The notes: generated by a model not told the origin, from the sequence alone. 64,000 bases of DNA from Durusdinium trenchii (GCA_963970005.1 CAXAMN010027373.1:92013-156012); one strand, 5' to 3'; shown: positions 42,205 through 53,199, counted from the stretch's first letter. A program made the numbers and translations.

Positions 42205-42953
42205 CTCACCGTCTTTTGGAGCATGCTTTTTACAATGATGGCAATACCTGTTTCCAGAATAGCGTGATGTTCTGCTAGATTTGGGCTTCGGTTGCGCTTG
42301 AAGACTTCACTACTTCTGGGTGGGGTCAATGGGGTCAGCACATCCAACGCTTTTCCATGGATGACTCAGGTGCACTAGCTGACCTGAACATGGATGAGCC
42401 GTTCCACTCTCTCCATACTGCATGGTTTGCCTTTCACCAACCGGGGAAGTAGCATGACGCTGCCGAATATGCTGGATGGTTGTGAGAGCATTTTTTGAGC
42501 GCTTCTCAATGGGGTGACGTCCAAAGGGATGGCAAAATAGATTGCTACATGGTCCAATGAATCGGGGCGCCATGTTTGCACCCATATTGCTTCGATGCCC
42601 TGACCCACAAATTGGCAGCCTACAAGAGTTAATCCACAGTCTGCCTTCAAGTTGCGCGCTTTCCGGATTTGCGTCGCAAAAATGAGATCCTGATTGACTT
42701 TCCCAAAGTTGAGGCCCTTTTGCCTGTGTTTGCCGCTCCCCATGGCCTGACAGTGCAGTGGACCCAGTAGCGCATTGTAGGCATGACCATGCACCTAGGG
42801 CCGGTTCCAGACGTTGGCCACTACCAAGGCTGTCTCCTGGCGAATGGAGATGTTTGGTTGTCAGACGACGACCGCCTGCCTTACAAAAACCGCCTTCATG
42901 AAGAGCGGAAACAAGATTGCTACCTTTTTTGCTTGGCACCTCAGACCAACTAG
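42192..42953 (+). pseudogene. LINE copy 1: ubiquitin-specific-protease-like domain
   Basis: A single frame, with no indel, carries the C19 landmarks: NDGNTCFQNSV (Cys at 42249; USP Cys box), HDAAEYAGWL (42453; QQDAxEF-type box), and HLGPVPDVGHYQG (His at 42819; His box GHY) followed by WLSDDDRLPY where USPs have their Asp or Asn residue. Six stops lie in this frame (42276, 42450, 42483, 42558, 42630, 42768): TAG three times, TGA twice, TAA once, and a single C-to-T step from CAG, CGA or CAA explains each. The intact version would cleave ubiquitin or a similar modifier. It lies in the -1 frame relative to the preceding ORF. Confidence 0.72.
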
Positions 42954-43091
42954 CTCAATTTTGGAGAAGGCCTTTCTACCGCCCAAGGTCCAGTGATGAT
43001 TGGACGTAATTGTTGGTTGACACCTTTCGTTGGCCGGTCGAGTGCTCCTGTACGAGGCTTTGAAGCTCCAGGAGCTTCCACATTCGTGTGC

Positions 43092-43121
43092 TGCCCAACA
43101 CCGGCCAATATGAGCTTGGCC
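43092..43121 (+). other. LINE copy 1: 3' stem-loop
   Basis: CCCAACACC is followed by GGCCAA-TATGAGC-TTGGCC (six pairs). Copies 2 and 3 have the same CCCAACAC lead and a six-pair stem of different sequence at the same place. A second hairpin, GAAGCT-CCAGG-AGCTTC, is just upstream (43062-43078). GTGAAATGAA follows at 43131. Confidence 0.65.
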
Positions 43122-43145
43122 TGACGTGAAGTGAAATGAATTAAT

Positions 43146-43990
43146 GGGCGTATATGTAATTCAATTAAGAATTTTAGTTTTTTAGCGAAAATACTGTTTG
43201 GCGGCTTCTTATTTGGTGCTCGATTTTAGCGTTAGCGAAAAAGGGTTCGAAATATTTTTAAAATTGATTATGTAGGAATTATTGTTTCGATATTTATGTT
43301 AAAATTGGAATATTTTGGGCATTTCTATTCTATGTTGCAATTATTGGATTACTATAGGAAAAATATGACGTTTATTCGATTCCTTCCAGGTCGATGGAGT
43401 TATGAATTTATAGTTGGAAGGTATAATATGATACTGTATAGATTTATATGCAGGTCAATCTGTAATAGATTCTATCAAGCAATCAGAATTATACACAATT
43501 ATATATTAATATCTAACGTCTACCTAGGCATTCGTATTTAATGTCTAATCCATAATTACAATGGTGATTTAGCCGATAAAATTGTGATCTCGCCGATAAA
43601 TCGGTTCGCCCGATTAGTATTGTTTAAAACAAACTTATTATGCAATTTTGCATTTGGTTGATGCCAATAGCCGTTTCACCACAGGATATTCACATATTTG
43701 ACTAAGTGTGCCTGTAACTGCAATTAGCTTATGATGTCATGCGCTAACTTGCGTTGAGTTGTCTTTATCTAAGAGACCAAATTTTTCTGTCCACTGCCCA
43801 CCACCTGGCGATCTGGCTGGGGCCGATCGCTATATGCAGAGAGCTCACCAGGAGGGGACGGCCGGGAGCGATTGTACTGCTGCCTGCTGAAGAACTCTGG
43901 TGAGAACGGTTGTGAAGCAGTCCATATGGCCTTGACGCCTTTGATGTTTGGGCAAAAGCCCCGAAAAGCCAACGTGATCCGATAATTGCA
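43146..43990. other. AT-rich DNA, CpG retained, no gene
   Basis: 43146-43440 is AT-rich with many of its C in CpG (GCGAAA, TTCGA), a weaker form of the pattern at 13021-13680. The rest, to 43990, has no gene that I can support. Confidence 0.5.
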
Positions 43991-44270
43991 CGTTATTCGA
44001 TAATCAAGATCCCTCGAGTTCCGAGATTCGAGGTGCGAGTTTCAAGATTCGAGACCCGAATTTCGAGATCCGAGATCCGAGAATCGAGATCCGAGTTACG
44101 AAAGCCGAGATTCTAGATTCGAAACGTGAGATCCGAGATTCGAGATCCGAGATTTAAGATCCGAGATCTGAGATTCGAGATCCGATATTTGAGATCCGAG
44201 GTTCGCGATCCGAGATTCGAGATCCGAGATTCGGGTTTTGAGATGCGAAAGCCGAGATTCGCGATTTACG
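43990..44270. repeat. Heptamer array (GAGATCC / GAGATTC)
   Basis: About 35 near-contiguous seven-base units of CGAGATT or CGAGATC type, with variants such as CGAATTT. It is not the TTTAGGG telomere repeat. Confidence 0.85.
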
Positions 44271-45850
44271 TGGGAAAATGAATTTGGGGGCGGTTTTGAA
44301 TTTTGAATTAATGATGGAAATCCTTGGATTTTTTGTTTGTTATTCGTGATAATGAAAAAAGAATTATCGGATATCTAATGAAAAATATATCGGAGAAATC
44401 TTTAGATATATTCCTTTTTTTGGCAATGACCAAAGACATATTTAGAATAATGCCGCCGTAACAATGACACTAAACACTCTAAGCTTTTCAAAAATAGAAA
44501 ATAATATCTGGGAACAAACATCTCGCATATTTTCTTAAAATTGGATACAGAACTACAAATGAGTTTGGCGTTCCGCTCTTGCAATCTTAATAATAGAAAT
44601 ATTCGAGGAAATTACCGTATTGATGCCTCCATTACAAAATATTTAGAAATTTCTTTTTAGGATTTTTAAATATATATATCTATATAATTATATTACTAAA
44701 AAAATTATATATATGCAGTTTTGATTTATCTAATTATTTATTTCTTTTGGTCTTTCTCAAATCTCCACGAAAATAGCACAAAGAATATATTATTTTATGG
44801 CTGAAATATAGCGCTGGATGAAATAGAATTGAACTCGATGATTTTTTTGAAGGCCCATAAGCTTGAACAGCGCGCAGGAAATTGCAGTGTGGCAATCTTG
44901 ACATTAGCCGCATACATCCTCGCGCGCGACCATGCTAAGACTTTGGATTTATCTCGCCTAATTCTTACACTGGCCGCAAACTTCGGAATTTTAGTAGGCA
45001 GCGTCGTCAATGTTTGAAGGCGTTTGCAAAAGTTGTTGGACGACGTTATTGATTGGGCAATGCCAAGTTGGTGCACAATCGTACTTACAGCTATTTATTC
45101 CGATGCCAACATGTTTTAGGGCAAGACAATAGGGCAGCCGCGCACCGAACATGCCTGTGATATCGAATGTACCTTGGAAATAGAAACGGAATAAAATAGA
45201 ATCTCTACAATATGACGAAGATGATCAACGAGTCATAGCATCCACAAAGATTAGCCGCGAGATCCATGAAATCCTCCCGAACAAGGGGCGCACAATGTTA
45301 CAACAGGCATCCAATAGTGGAGAGACTTGGTTTGCAACAAGCCGCGGAGGGTAGCGACTCTTTAAGGCATACAGATACTCACAATGGGTGGCAAGGTCAC
45401 CGAGCAGAGTGTGCAGGAGTGGTGCCGAGGACAGTTCAGCACAACGATACGCCTATTCCCCCGACAAGGATTTTCAATGAAAGTCCTGTTGGACCGCACC
45501 TCCGGATTGTTCGTTGATGCATAGATGGGGGATGGTGGAGTATTTTCTCGGAATCTATACAATTATCCCCATCGTGCCGACAATCGGCGGCTGCCCGAGA
45601 ATGATCGCAATATTCTAGCAACAAACTGAAAATGGCTCTTCCACCCATGCGGCCTACTAATTCCGCAGGCATAATGTTGGACGCTAATTAGTTATACGGC
45701 CCTCTATAATGCCAAGTTATTGAAAAATAATTCTTGACACCCTATTTGTTTTAAGGGTCCTCTATTATGATAATTATTTGGGGATCCTATTTTATTAATA
45801 TCTAAGTAATATTTAAGATTAAATATATGTCCGTTAGAAAAATAGTTATT
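44271..45850. other. Long stretch without a recognisable gene
   Basis: Alternating AT-rich DNA and a more balanced piece at 44820-45670. The short open frames there (at most 93 codons) show no motif. I see no RNA gene. Confidence 0.5.
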
Positions 45851-45853
45851 TTT

Positions 45854-46930
45854 AAGCCAATGGTTGGCTTGCTGAGAATATTGATAAATATATAAAGTTT
45901 TTCTTCAAAATTGATAATTTTCCAAAATCATCATTTCCCTGATCAATCCTTTATCTAAAGATTGTTCCTAAACAATTTTTCAAAGTAGTAGACCAGGAAA
46001 AATTGTGATCCTCAATAATGAATCATTTAAAGGGCCCTCAATTGGGCAAACTTTTTCTTGCTTATCTTACAGATGGCTTGCCTTGCGAGTCGCCTACTTA
46101 TTCATATGCGCGACAATGCGCTAACTTAGAATGCACCCGTGCATACGCGAGAAACAAATGAACTATTCAAGTTGCAATGTAAAAATTGAACATGTCAAAC
46201 ATGCAATTGACAACATGCGATATCCTGTCAAATTGTATGAGTGTTTGCAACACAATGCGAACTTCAAGAACATGCAACAGATCAACATCTGAGCCTGAAT
46301 AACGGTCGAACGATTTGGACTCATCAAGCGAATGCTGGCAAGGTCGATGGTTCTGAGTTATGATTTTTTGAGGATACTTTGTGAACATTTTTTCATTTTG
46401 TTGAATGAGTGTCAAACAAGTTCAAGAACAACCTGGACAATCTGCAATGAGATGTCCAACTTGCGAAAGGCTGACGAAGGCAATAAGAATGCATCAGCGA
46501 GCTGAGTTACATTTTCCTGAAGAAACATAAACATAGTAATTCTTGATATTGTTAAGTTAATAGTTGGCTTGCTGAGGATATTGATCAGATTTGATAAATG
46601 TAGATTTCTCAAGTTCTTTTTCAAAATTCACAGCTTCCCAAAGCCATCAAGTCCCTAATTAACCCTTTATGTAAAGACTGCTCCTGAACAAATTTTCAAG
46701 GTAATAGACCAGGAAGGCGCGTGATCAATAATGAATTTGCTTTAAAGAAATTCAATCGTGCAAAATTCTTCTCAAGATAATATAAAAGCAAATCTTAATG
46801 CTACTAAGCCAATTGTTGGCTTGCTGAGAATATTGATAAGATTTAGTAAATATAGGTTTCTCAAGTTCGTCTTTAAAACACTCAATTTCCCAAAGCCATC
46901 AATTCCTTAACCAATCCTTTATATGATGTA
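45854..46930. repeat. Three dispersed copies of a 130-190 bp repeat
   Basis: Copies at about 45854-46035, 46552-46745 and 46804-46930, all on the plus strand. Each starts near GTTGGCTTGCTGAG and continues through a TCAATTTCC or equivalent, and the first two share TAGACCAGGAA. The third is truncated. The DNA between them (46036-46551) has no gene. Confidence 0.75.
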
Positions 46931-47819
46931 ATGAAAGGATTGCAAAGAATACCTAATGGCAACGAATTTCAGAAAGGAAAATGAATATTATATTCAATTA
47001 CAAAAGAAACCCTCCTAGGAACCAAATGTTTTTGTGGTAATTTATCATAGAGATCCTTCGTTTGTTTGAGGGGGGACCCCCCCTTTACTAATCAAGATCC
47101 AACATTACAAAAGAAACACGGACATTACTTTTCTATATATATATATCTATTTATCTTAAACATTTGTCGGTTTTTGTTCTGCTATCATCTTTATCCTACT
47201 CCTTTTCCAACCTATGAATCTTCTATTCTCTTCCTTCGTAATCCCCCGTTGTAGCAAATAGCGGATCAATTCTATTATAAATATATTTAGATTTGTCAGA
47301 CAAACTATTTTATTAAACATACTGTTATGATCAATATTTTTCGGTTTGAATTCGACAAAATGATGGTAACATTTTTATCTGTTTAAAATTTTTCTTTTTA
47401 TAGAAATTGTGTTTATTTATTGTTTTCGTATTATATAAAAAATAAAATATTTTTTATAGTATATATTTTTATCGAAATAAACATCTATATAGATCTAATT
47501 AAAAGATTAATTATATAACCTTTTTACTCAAAATTCAATTAAAAGAATGATTTTTTTATGCAAAAATGTAGTAATATATGTATAATATGTAATTGTTTAT
47601 AACAAGCGCAAAGAACATAATCCCAAAACAAGAACATAAAAATCATGTTGTTCGACAATTTAGATTTTTCAAAGCAATCTAATTATTTCGAATCCTTTCC
47701 GCTAATACTAAAGTCGCACTCCAAATATAGAGCCGCCAAGAAGAAAAATATCTTGATTAAACATGCAATTCTTTGCAATTTTTGGGTTTTTAATTTAGCC
47801 GAAGTACGTGCGCGTGCCT
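46931..47819. other. AT-rich DNA without a gene
   Basis: Contains a TA microsatellite at 47133-47150 and T/A-rich sequence. No coding or RNA feature is visible. Confidence 0.5.
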
Positions 47820-47879
47820 ATTAATAAGCCTTATCATAATCCGCCGACCCCTGCGACAGGGGGAGCGCGCCAGAGAATC

Positions 47880-49135
47880 ACCGGGCTTGCCGTCGAGCAG
47901 CTTGGAGGACAATGTTTGGGTCATTTTTGGAGTGGAATCAGGGTTGGAGGTAGAGTGCCTGAGGTCGAGTTTTTGGTCGTTTTTGGTGTTGCCGGGAGCT
48001 CCGAGAGCACGTCCGAGGACGAATTTTGAGTCGTTGGTGCAGCTTGGAGCACAATGTTTGGGTCATTTTTGAAGTGGAATTAGGGTTGGAGGTAGAGCGC
48101 CTAAGGACGATTACTTGGTCGTTTTTTTTGTGTTGCCGGGAGCTCCGGGAGCAGGTGCGAGGACGAATTTTGAGTCGTTAGTGGTGTGGACATTGGCGGA
48201 GGCCGGATTTGGGCCTCGAGAACGGCTCATGAAAGAGAAAAAGACAATTTTTAGCGCCGTAAGAAAGCAACGTTTGGCAGTGAGAGAGCAGCTCCGAGGA
48301 CGAATTTTGGGTTGTTTTCGAAATGGCATTAGATTGTGGAAAGCTGTGGCGAGGCAGATTGCTGGAGCTCCGAGAGCAGGTCCAAGGACGAATTTGGAGT
48401 CGCGGGGTCTCGAGAACGGGTCATGGAATCGAAGAAGAGGAGAGGAAGATTTTAGAAGAAGGTTTTACTGCCGTCAGAAAGCAACGTTTGGCAGTGAGAG
48501 AGCAGCTCCGAGAACTAATTTTGGGTCGTTTCTGGTGTGGAATTAGATTGTGGAAAGCTGTGGCGAAGGATATTGCCGGGAGCTCCGAGCGCAGGTCCAA
48601 GGACAAATTTTGAATCGTTGGTGGTAGAGGCCGGGATTGGGCCTCGAAAATGATTCATAGAAGAGGAGAAGAGAAGAAGAAGATTTATTGTTGTCAGAAA
48701 GCGTTTGGCAATGAAAGAGCAACTCCGAGAATGAATTTTGGGTCGTTTCTGGGGTGGAATTGGATTGTGGGAAGCTATGCGAAGGAGACTGCCGGGAGCT
48801 CCGAGCGCAGGTCCGAGGACAAATTTTGAGTCGTTGATTGGACATCGGCGGAGGCCGAAATATGGAAGAGGAGAAGAAGATTCTTACTGCCGTCAGAAAA
48901 TAACGTATGGCAGTAAGAAGCAATTCCGAGGACGAATTTTGGGTCGTTTTTGGGGTGGCATTAGATTGTGGAAAGCTGTGGCGAGGCAGATTGCCGGGAG
49001 CTCCGAGAGCAGGTCGGAGGATGAATTTGGAGTCGTTGGTGGTGTGGACATCGGCGGAGGTCGGGTTTGTGCCTCGAGAACGGCTCATGGAATCGAAGAA
49101 GAGAAGAGGAAGACTTTAGAAGAAAATTCCCGAAA
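47880..49135. repeat. Complex tandem repeat, units about 145-230 bp
   Basis: GGGAGCTCCGAG or a variant recurs at about 47992, 48136, 48365, 48579, 48797 and 48996. Each is followed by GAATTTTGAGTCGTTGGTG, GGACATCGGCGGAGG, CGTCAGAAAGCAACGTTTGG and GTGGAAAGCTGTGGCG. Open frames across it are by-products. A further copy sits at 54310-54660. Confidence 0.85.
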
Positions 49136-49164
49136 GCACCTGCGAAGGGTTTTTCCTTAAGCAC

Positions 49165-49720
49165 TGCTGCCTATTTCATCTTCCTTAATCTCTTTCTCTT
49201 ACTTCATCTTCCCCACTCTCTCTTCCTTACTCTCTTTCTCTTACTTCATCTTCCCCACTCTCTCTTCCTGACTCTCTTTATCCTACTTCACCTTCCTTAC
49301 TTCATATTCTTTACTAACTTTCTCCTACTTCACCCTCACAACATCATCATCTAATCATCACCTCATAGGTTATTAATCTCATATCATATCATATTATATC
49401 ATATCAGGTTATAATATCATATCACATCACATCAATGTCATAACATATCATATCATATCATGTTTTAATATCATATCACATCACATCAATGTCAGATCAT
49501 ATCATCTCATATCATGTGATAAAATAATATCACATCACAACATAACATATGAAGTAGAAGTATCAGATCAACAATATCAAAGTACATCAGAAGTAGATAT
49601 TGATAGGTAGGTATTGATAAGTGGGTATAGACAGGTAGGTGTAGGTAGGTAGGTGTAGATAGGTAGGTGAAGATAGGTAGGTGAAGATAGGTAGGTGTAG
49701 ACATCTTCCTTAAGACACCT
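49165..49720. repeat. Three simple-repeat blocks
   Basis: 49165-49350: CT-rich repeat with TCTCTTACTTCATCTTCC. 49375-49550: ATATC/ATCAC repeat with a unit of about 70 bases (TCACATCACATCAATGTCA). 49590-49705: a 12-base ATAGGTAGGTGA type. Confidence 0.85.
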
Positions 49721-49759
49721 ACCCAACTTCACCTACCCAACTTCTTCTTTATTCTTCTC

Positions 49760-50395
49760 TTTAGGCGGCGGGGCGGTGCGAGCAGGTCTTACGAAACGCA
49801 ACCCTCTCGTGGAATCGTGGCCATCGATCGCGCGCGCGTGTGGTGAGACGCGAATCGCGTTTGTCCGTGAGCAACCCTCTGCGGAGATCGTGCGTGTCGA
49901 TCGCGCGAACGTGTGGTGAAACGTACATTTTGTCTGAGCGCGGCTGGGCGCACCATTAGAATTCTGGTCACAAGGATGTCGCCAATGTGCGGTCCGGACC
50001 GCATACTCATCGGGAAATGCGATTCCAAGGTCTGTGCCCGGTCTGTGCCCGGATCGTTCCCCCATTGTAATTCTGGTCGCAAGGATGTCGCGAATGTGCG
50101 CTGCGGACTTCATACTCGTTGGGAAATGCGATTCCATGGTCTGTGCCCGGAGCGTTCCCCCATTGTAATTCTGGCTCGAAGGTGTTCCTGTGTCATCGCT
50201 CGGAGCGTAGTTACATTGTGTTTTGCAAGCTTTGGTTGCTAATCGCCTTATAGTTCTGGCTCGAAGGTGTGATCCTCCATGTGCAGATTTCGTGGCAGGT
50301 GCAGCACTTTGTGAACCTCCATGTGCAGATTTCGTGGCAGGCACAGCACTTTGTGAACCTCCATGTGCAGATTTCGTGGCAGGCACAGCATCCGG
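49760..50395. repeat. Satellite leader of the right locus
   Basis: It starts with two diverged units of the 73-bp family (ACCCTCT at about 49800 and 49873), as at the left locus. Then come two units of about 110 bases (GGGAAATGCGATTCCA at 50011 and 50121) and three of about 42 bases (CCTCCATGTGCAGATTTCGT from 50275). No gene. Confidence 0.8.
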
Positions 50396-52085
50396 GGAGC
50401 TGGAAGCTGAGAACTGGCGACTTTGTAGTACAACTTTAGTACGCGGAGTATGTGGCGAGCTGGAAGCTGAGAACTGGCGACTTTGTAGTACAACTTTAGT
50501 ACGCGGAGTATCTGTGGAGCTGGAAGCTGAGAAGTGGCGACTTTGTAGTACAACTTTAGTACGCGGAGTATCTGGCGAGCTGGACGATGAGAACTGGCGA
50601 CTTTGTAGTACAACTTTTAGTACGCGGAGTATCTGTGGAGCTGGAAGCTGAGAACTGGCGACTTTGTAGTACAACTTTAGTACGCGGAGCAATTTGTGAG
50701 CTGCAAGCTGAGAACTGGCGACATTGTAGTACAACTTTAGTACGCGGAGCAATTTGTGAGCTGGAAGCTGAGAACTGGCGACTTTCTAGTACAACTTTAG
50801 TACGCGGAGCAATCCGTAGAGCTGGAAGCTGAGAACTGGCGACTTTGTAGTACAACTTTAGTACGCGGAGTATCTGGCGAGCTGGACGATGAGAACTGGT
50901 GACTTTGTAGTACAACTTTAGTACGCGGAGTATCTGTGGAGCTGGAAGCTGAGAACTGGCGACTTTCTAGTACAACTTTAGTACGNNNNNNNNNNNNNNN
51001 NNNNNNNNNNNNNNNNNNNNNNNNNNNNNNNNNNNNNNNNNNNNNNNNNNNNNNNNNNNNNNNNNNNNNNNNNNNNNNNNNNNNNNNNNNNNNNNNNNNN
51101 NNNNNNNNNNNNNNNNNNNNNNNNNNNNNNNNNNNNNNNNNNNNNNNNNNNNNNNNNNNNNNNNNNNNNNNNNNNNNNNNNNNNNNNNNNNNNNNNNNNN
51201 NNNNNNNNNNNNNNNNNNNNNNNNNNNNNNNNNNNNNNNNNNNNNNNNNNNNNNNNNNNNNNNNNNNNNNNNNNNNNNNNNNNNNNNNNNNNNNNNNNNN
51301 NNNNNNNNNNNNNNNNNNNNNNNNNNNNNNNNNNNNNNNNNNNNNNNNNNNNNNNNNNNNNNNNNNNNNNNNNNNNNNNNNNNNNNNNNNNNNNNNNNNN
51401 NNNNNNNNNNNNNNNNNNNNNNNNNNNNNNNNNNNNNNNNNNNNNNNNNNNNNNNNNNNNNNNNNNNNNNNNNNNNNNNNNNNNNNNNNNNNNNNNNNNN
51501 NNNNNNNNNNNNNNNNNNNNNNNNNNNNNNNNNNNNNNNNNNNNNNNNNNNNNNNNNNNNNNNNNNNNNNNNNNNNNNNNNNNNNNNNNNNNNNNNNNNN
51601 NNNNNNNNNNNNNNNNNNNNNNNNNNNNNNNNNNNNNNNNNNNNNNNNNNNNNNNNNNNNNNNNNNNNNNNNNNNNNNNNNNNNNNNNNNNNNNNNNNNN
51701 NNNNNNNNNNNNNNNNNNNNNNNNNNNNNNNNNNNNNNNNNNNNNNNNNNNNNNNNNNNNNNNNNNNNNNNNNNNNNNNNNNNNNNNNNNNNNNNNNNNN
51801 NNNNNNNNNNNNNNNNNNNNNNNNNNNNNNNNNNNNNNNNNNNNNNNNTGTAGAGCTGGAAGCTGAGAACTGGCGACTTTGTAGTACAACTTTAGCACGC
51901 GGAGTATCTGGCAAGCTGGACGATGAGAACTGGCGACTTTGTAGTACAACTTTAGCACGCGAAGTATCTGGCAAGCTGGACGATGAGAACTGGCGACATT
52001 GTAGTACAACTTCAGCACGCGGAGCAATCTATGCAGCTAGAAGCTGAGGACTGGCGACTTCGTAGTACAACTAGAGTTGTACTGG
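50396..52085. repeat. 60-bp satellite array, right locus, with 863-base gap
   Basis: About ten units before and four after the gap at 50986-51848, which is probably more of the same array. The monomer equals that of 33635-34320 (AGTACAACTTTAGTACGCGG). The array is more uniform here than at the left locus. Reading frames through it on both strands, including those spanning N, are artefacts. Confidence 0.9.
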
Positions 52086-52099
52086 CGAACAGTGTAGTA

Positions 52100-52235
52100 C
52101 GCGGAGGAGTCATCTCTCGCTGCTCATTCATCTCTCGCTGCTGAGTCAGCTCTCGCTATAGCCATCTCTCGCGGCTGAGTCATCTCTCGCGACTGAGTCA
52201 TCTCTCGCTGCTGAGTCATCTCTCACGGCGTGCAC
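52100..52235. repeat. 18-bp repeat, TCATCTCTCGCTGCTGAG
   Basis: About seven units with small changes. It ends about 240 bases before the phosphatase-like ORF; between them is only a short CATACACCACTCATCAT repeat (52300-52390). Confidence 0.85.
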
Positions 52236-52477
52236 GTTCAGTTCATACTGATAGTATTTGGTTGCAGTTATGCAGGACAGGACATTCAACTGCTGGTCAA
52301 GACACCACTCGTCATACACCACTCAACATACACCACTCATCATTCATCACTAATCATACACCCCTCATCATACAAGACTCATCATACATAGTCTCAGAGT
52401 TCAAGACAGATTTTACATTCAAATTCGGATTCCATTCAGTCCGATGTGTGATATGCAAGGTTTGCCGCCACTGAAGA

Positions 52478-53197
52478 ATGCCACGGTGGGATGTGTGTGT
52501 CGATGTGGACCGCATCCTTGGCAAGTTGAAGTTTGTGGCATACTCTCGCCTGCCATGGAAGCCGCTGGACTGGAAGACACACAGTCATGACTACAATTTT
52601 GGAGATATCACTGCCTGGCCACTGGATGCCAGCTGCATTACCTTGGGAGGGGATGCCATCTTCCTCGGTAGTGTCAAAGCGGCTGTCAACATTGAAGCGG
52701 TGGAGGTGGAGTACACGACAAAGATCTCCCATGTCGTGACCCTGTGTGGGAACGAGATCCAGGTGCGCGGCGCGCCGTCAGATTTGCCCACCTATTTTGA
52801 ACGTTGTGGCGTCGCTCATATCTGGTGGTTCATCGAGGATCCCACAGTCAAAGACCCAAATACAGAGCTGGCGAAGCATCGTCAGTCTGCCGGTGAATGT
52901 TTAGCTTTCTGGAAAGATTTGATGCATGTTCTTTGGGATGTGGCCTCCTACTACTGGAACCACGACATCAGGTTTACGCCTTTGTTTCATTGCTTTGGAG
53001 GCATCAATCGCAGTACCGCCGCGCTTTGCGCCTGGCTGGTGATCTGGTGGGATCTCAGTGTCGAGGATGCCATTGACTGTGTGCTCCAGCAGCGTCCAAG
53101 CCTGAGACCGTGGAAGCGACGAGCATATGTCTTGTATGCACTGCGATCCTTGGAGCATCACAAGCATGCCTGGCGTTGGGAATTTGAAACGTCGTGA
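52478..53197 (+). CDS. Dual-specificity-phosphatase-like protein, intact ORF
   Basis: 239 codons from an ATG with a TGA stop and no breaks. HCFGGINRSTAALCAW at about residues 169-184 is the HCx5R-S signature loop of cysteine phosphatases, followed by a helix and by SVEDAIDCVLQQRPS, the usual DSP pattern of S-x-E-x-A ... RP. A candidate general-acid Asp is less clear (several Asp in the EDPTVKDPNT loop). The N-terminal 80 residues (VDRILGKLKFVAYSRL) look like the start of the fold. It would dephosphorylate proteins or another phosphate ester. The lack of introns and its position among satellites suggest a retrocopy or single-exon gene. Confidence 0.7.
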   Translation: MPRWDVCVDVDRILGKLKFVAYSRLPWKPLDWKTHSHDYNFGDITAWPLDASCITLGGDAIFLGSVKAAVNIEAVEVEYTTKISHVVTLCGNEIQVRGAPSDLPTYFERCGVAHIWWFIEDPTVKDPNTELAKHRQSAGECLAFWKDLMHVLWDVASYYWNHDIRFTPLFHCFGGINRSTAALCAWLVIWWDLSVEDAIDCVLQQRPSLRPWKRRAYVLYALRSLEHHKHAWRWEFETS

Positions 53198-53199
53198 CC

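Larger units (their letters stand above)
38265..43145 (+). mobile_element. LINE copy 1 with EEP, RT, C2H2 and USP-like domains
   Basis: A non-LTR retrotransposon relic read in one direction: EEP endonuclease (38265-39357), linker and RT (39204-41498), C2H2 fingers (41330-41720), a helical ORF remnant (to 42204), a ubiquitin-specific-protease-like domain (42192-42953), a 3' stem-loop (43092-43121) and a GTGAAATGAA tail. The domain order equals that of copy 2 on the other strand, but the protein sequence is quite different, so this is an older or separate lineage. It has at least four frameshifts, more than eight stop codons and a deletion in the RT catalytic box. The 5' border is uncertain; a TA microsatellite lies at 38046-38066. 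Confidence 0.75.

Noticed and set aside
50936..52027. Long open frames on both strands around 51000-52000
   Set aside because: They run through 863 N and are translations of the 60-bp satellite.
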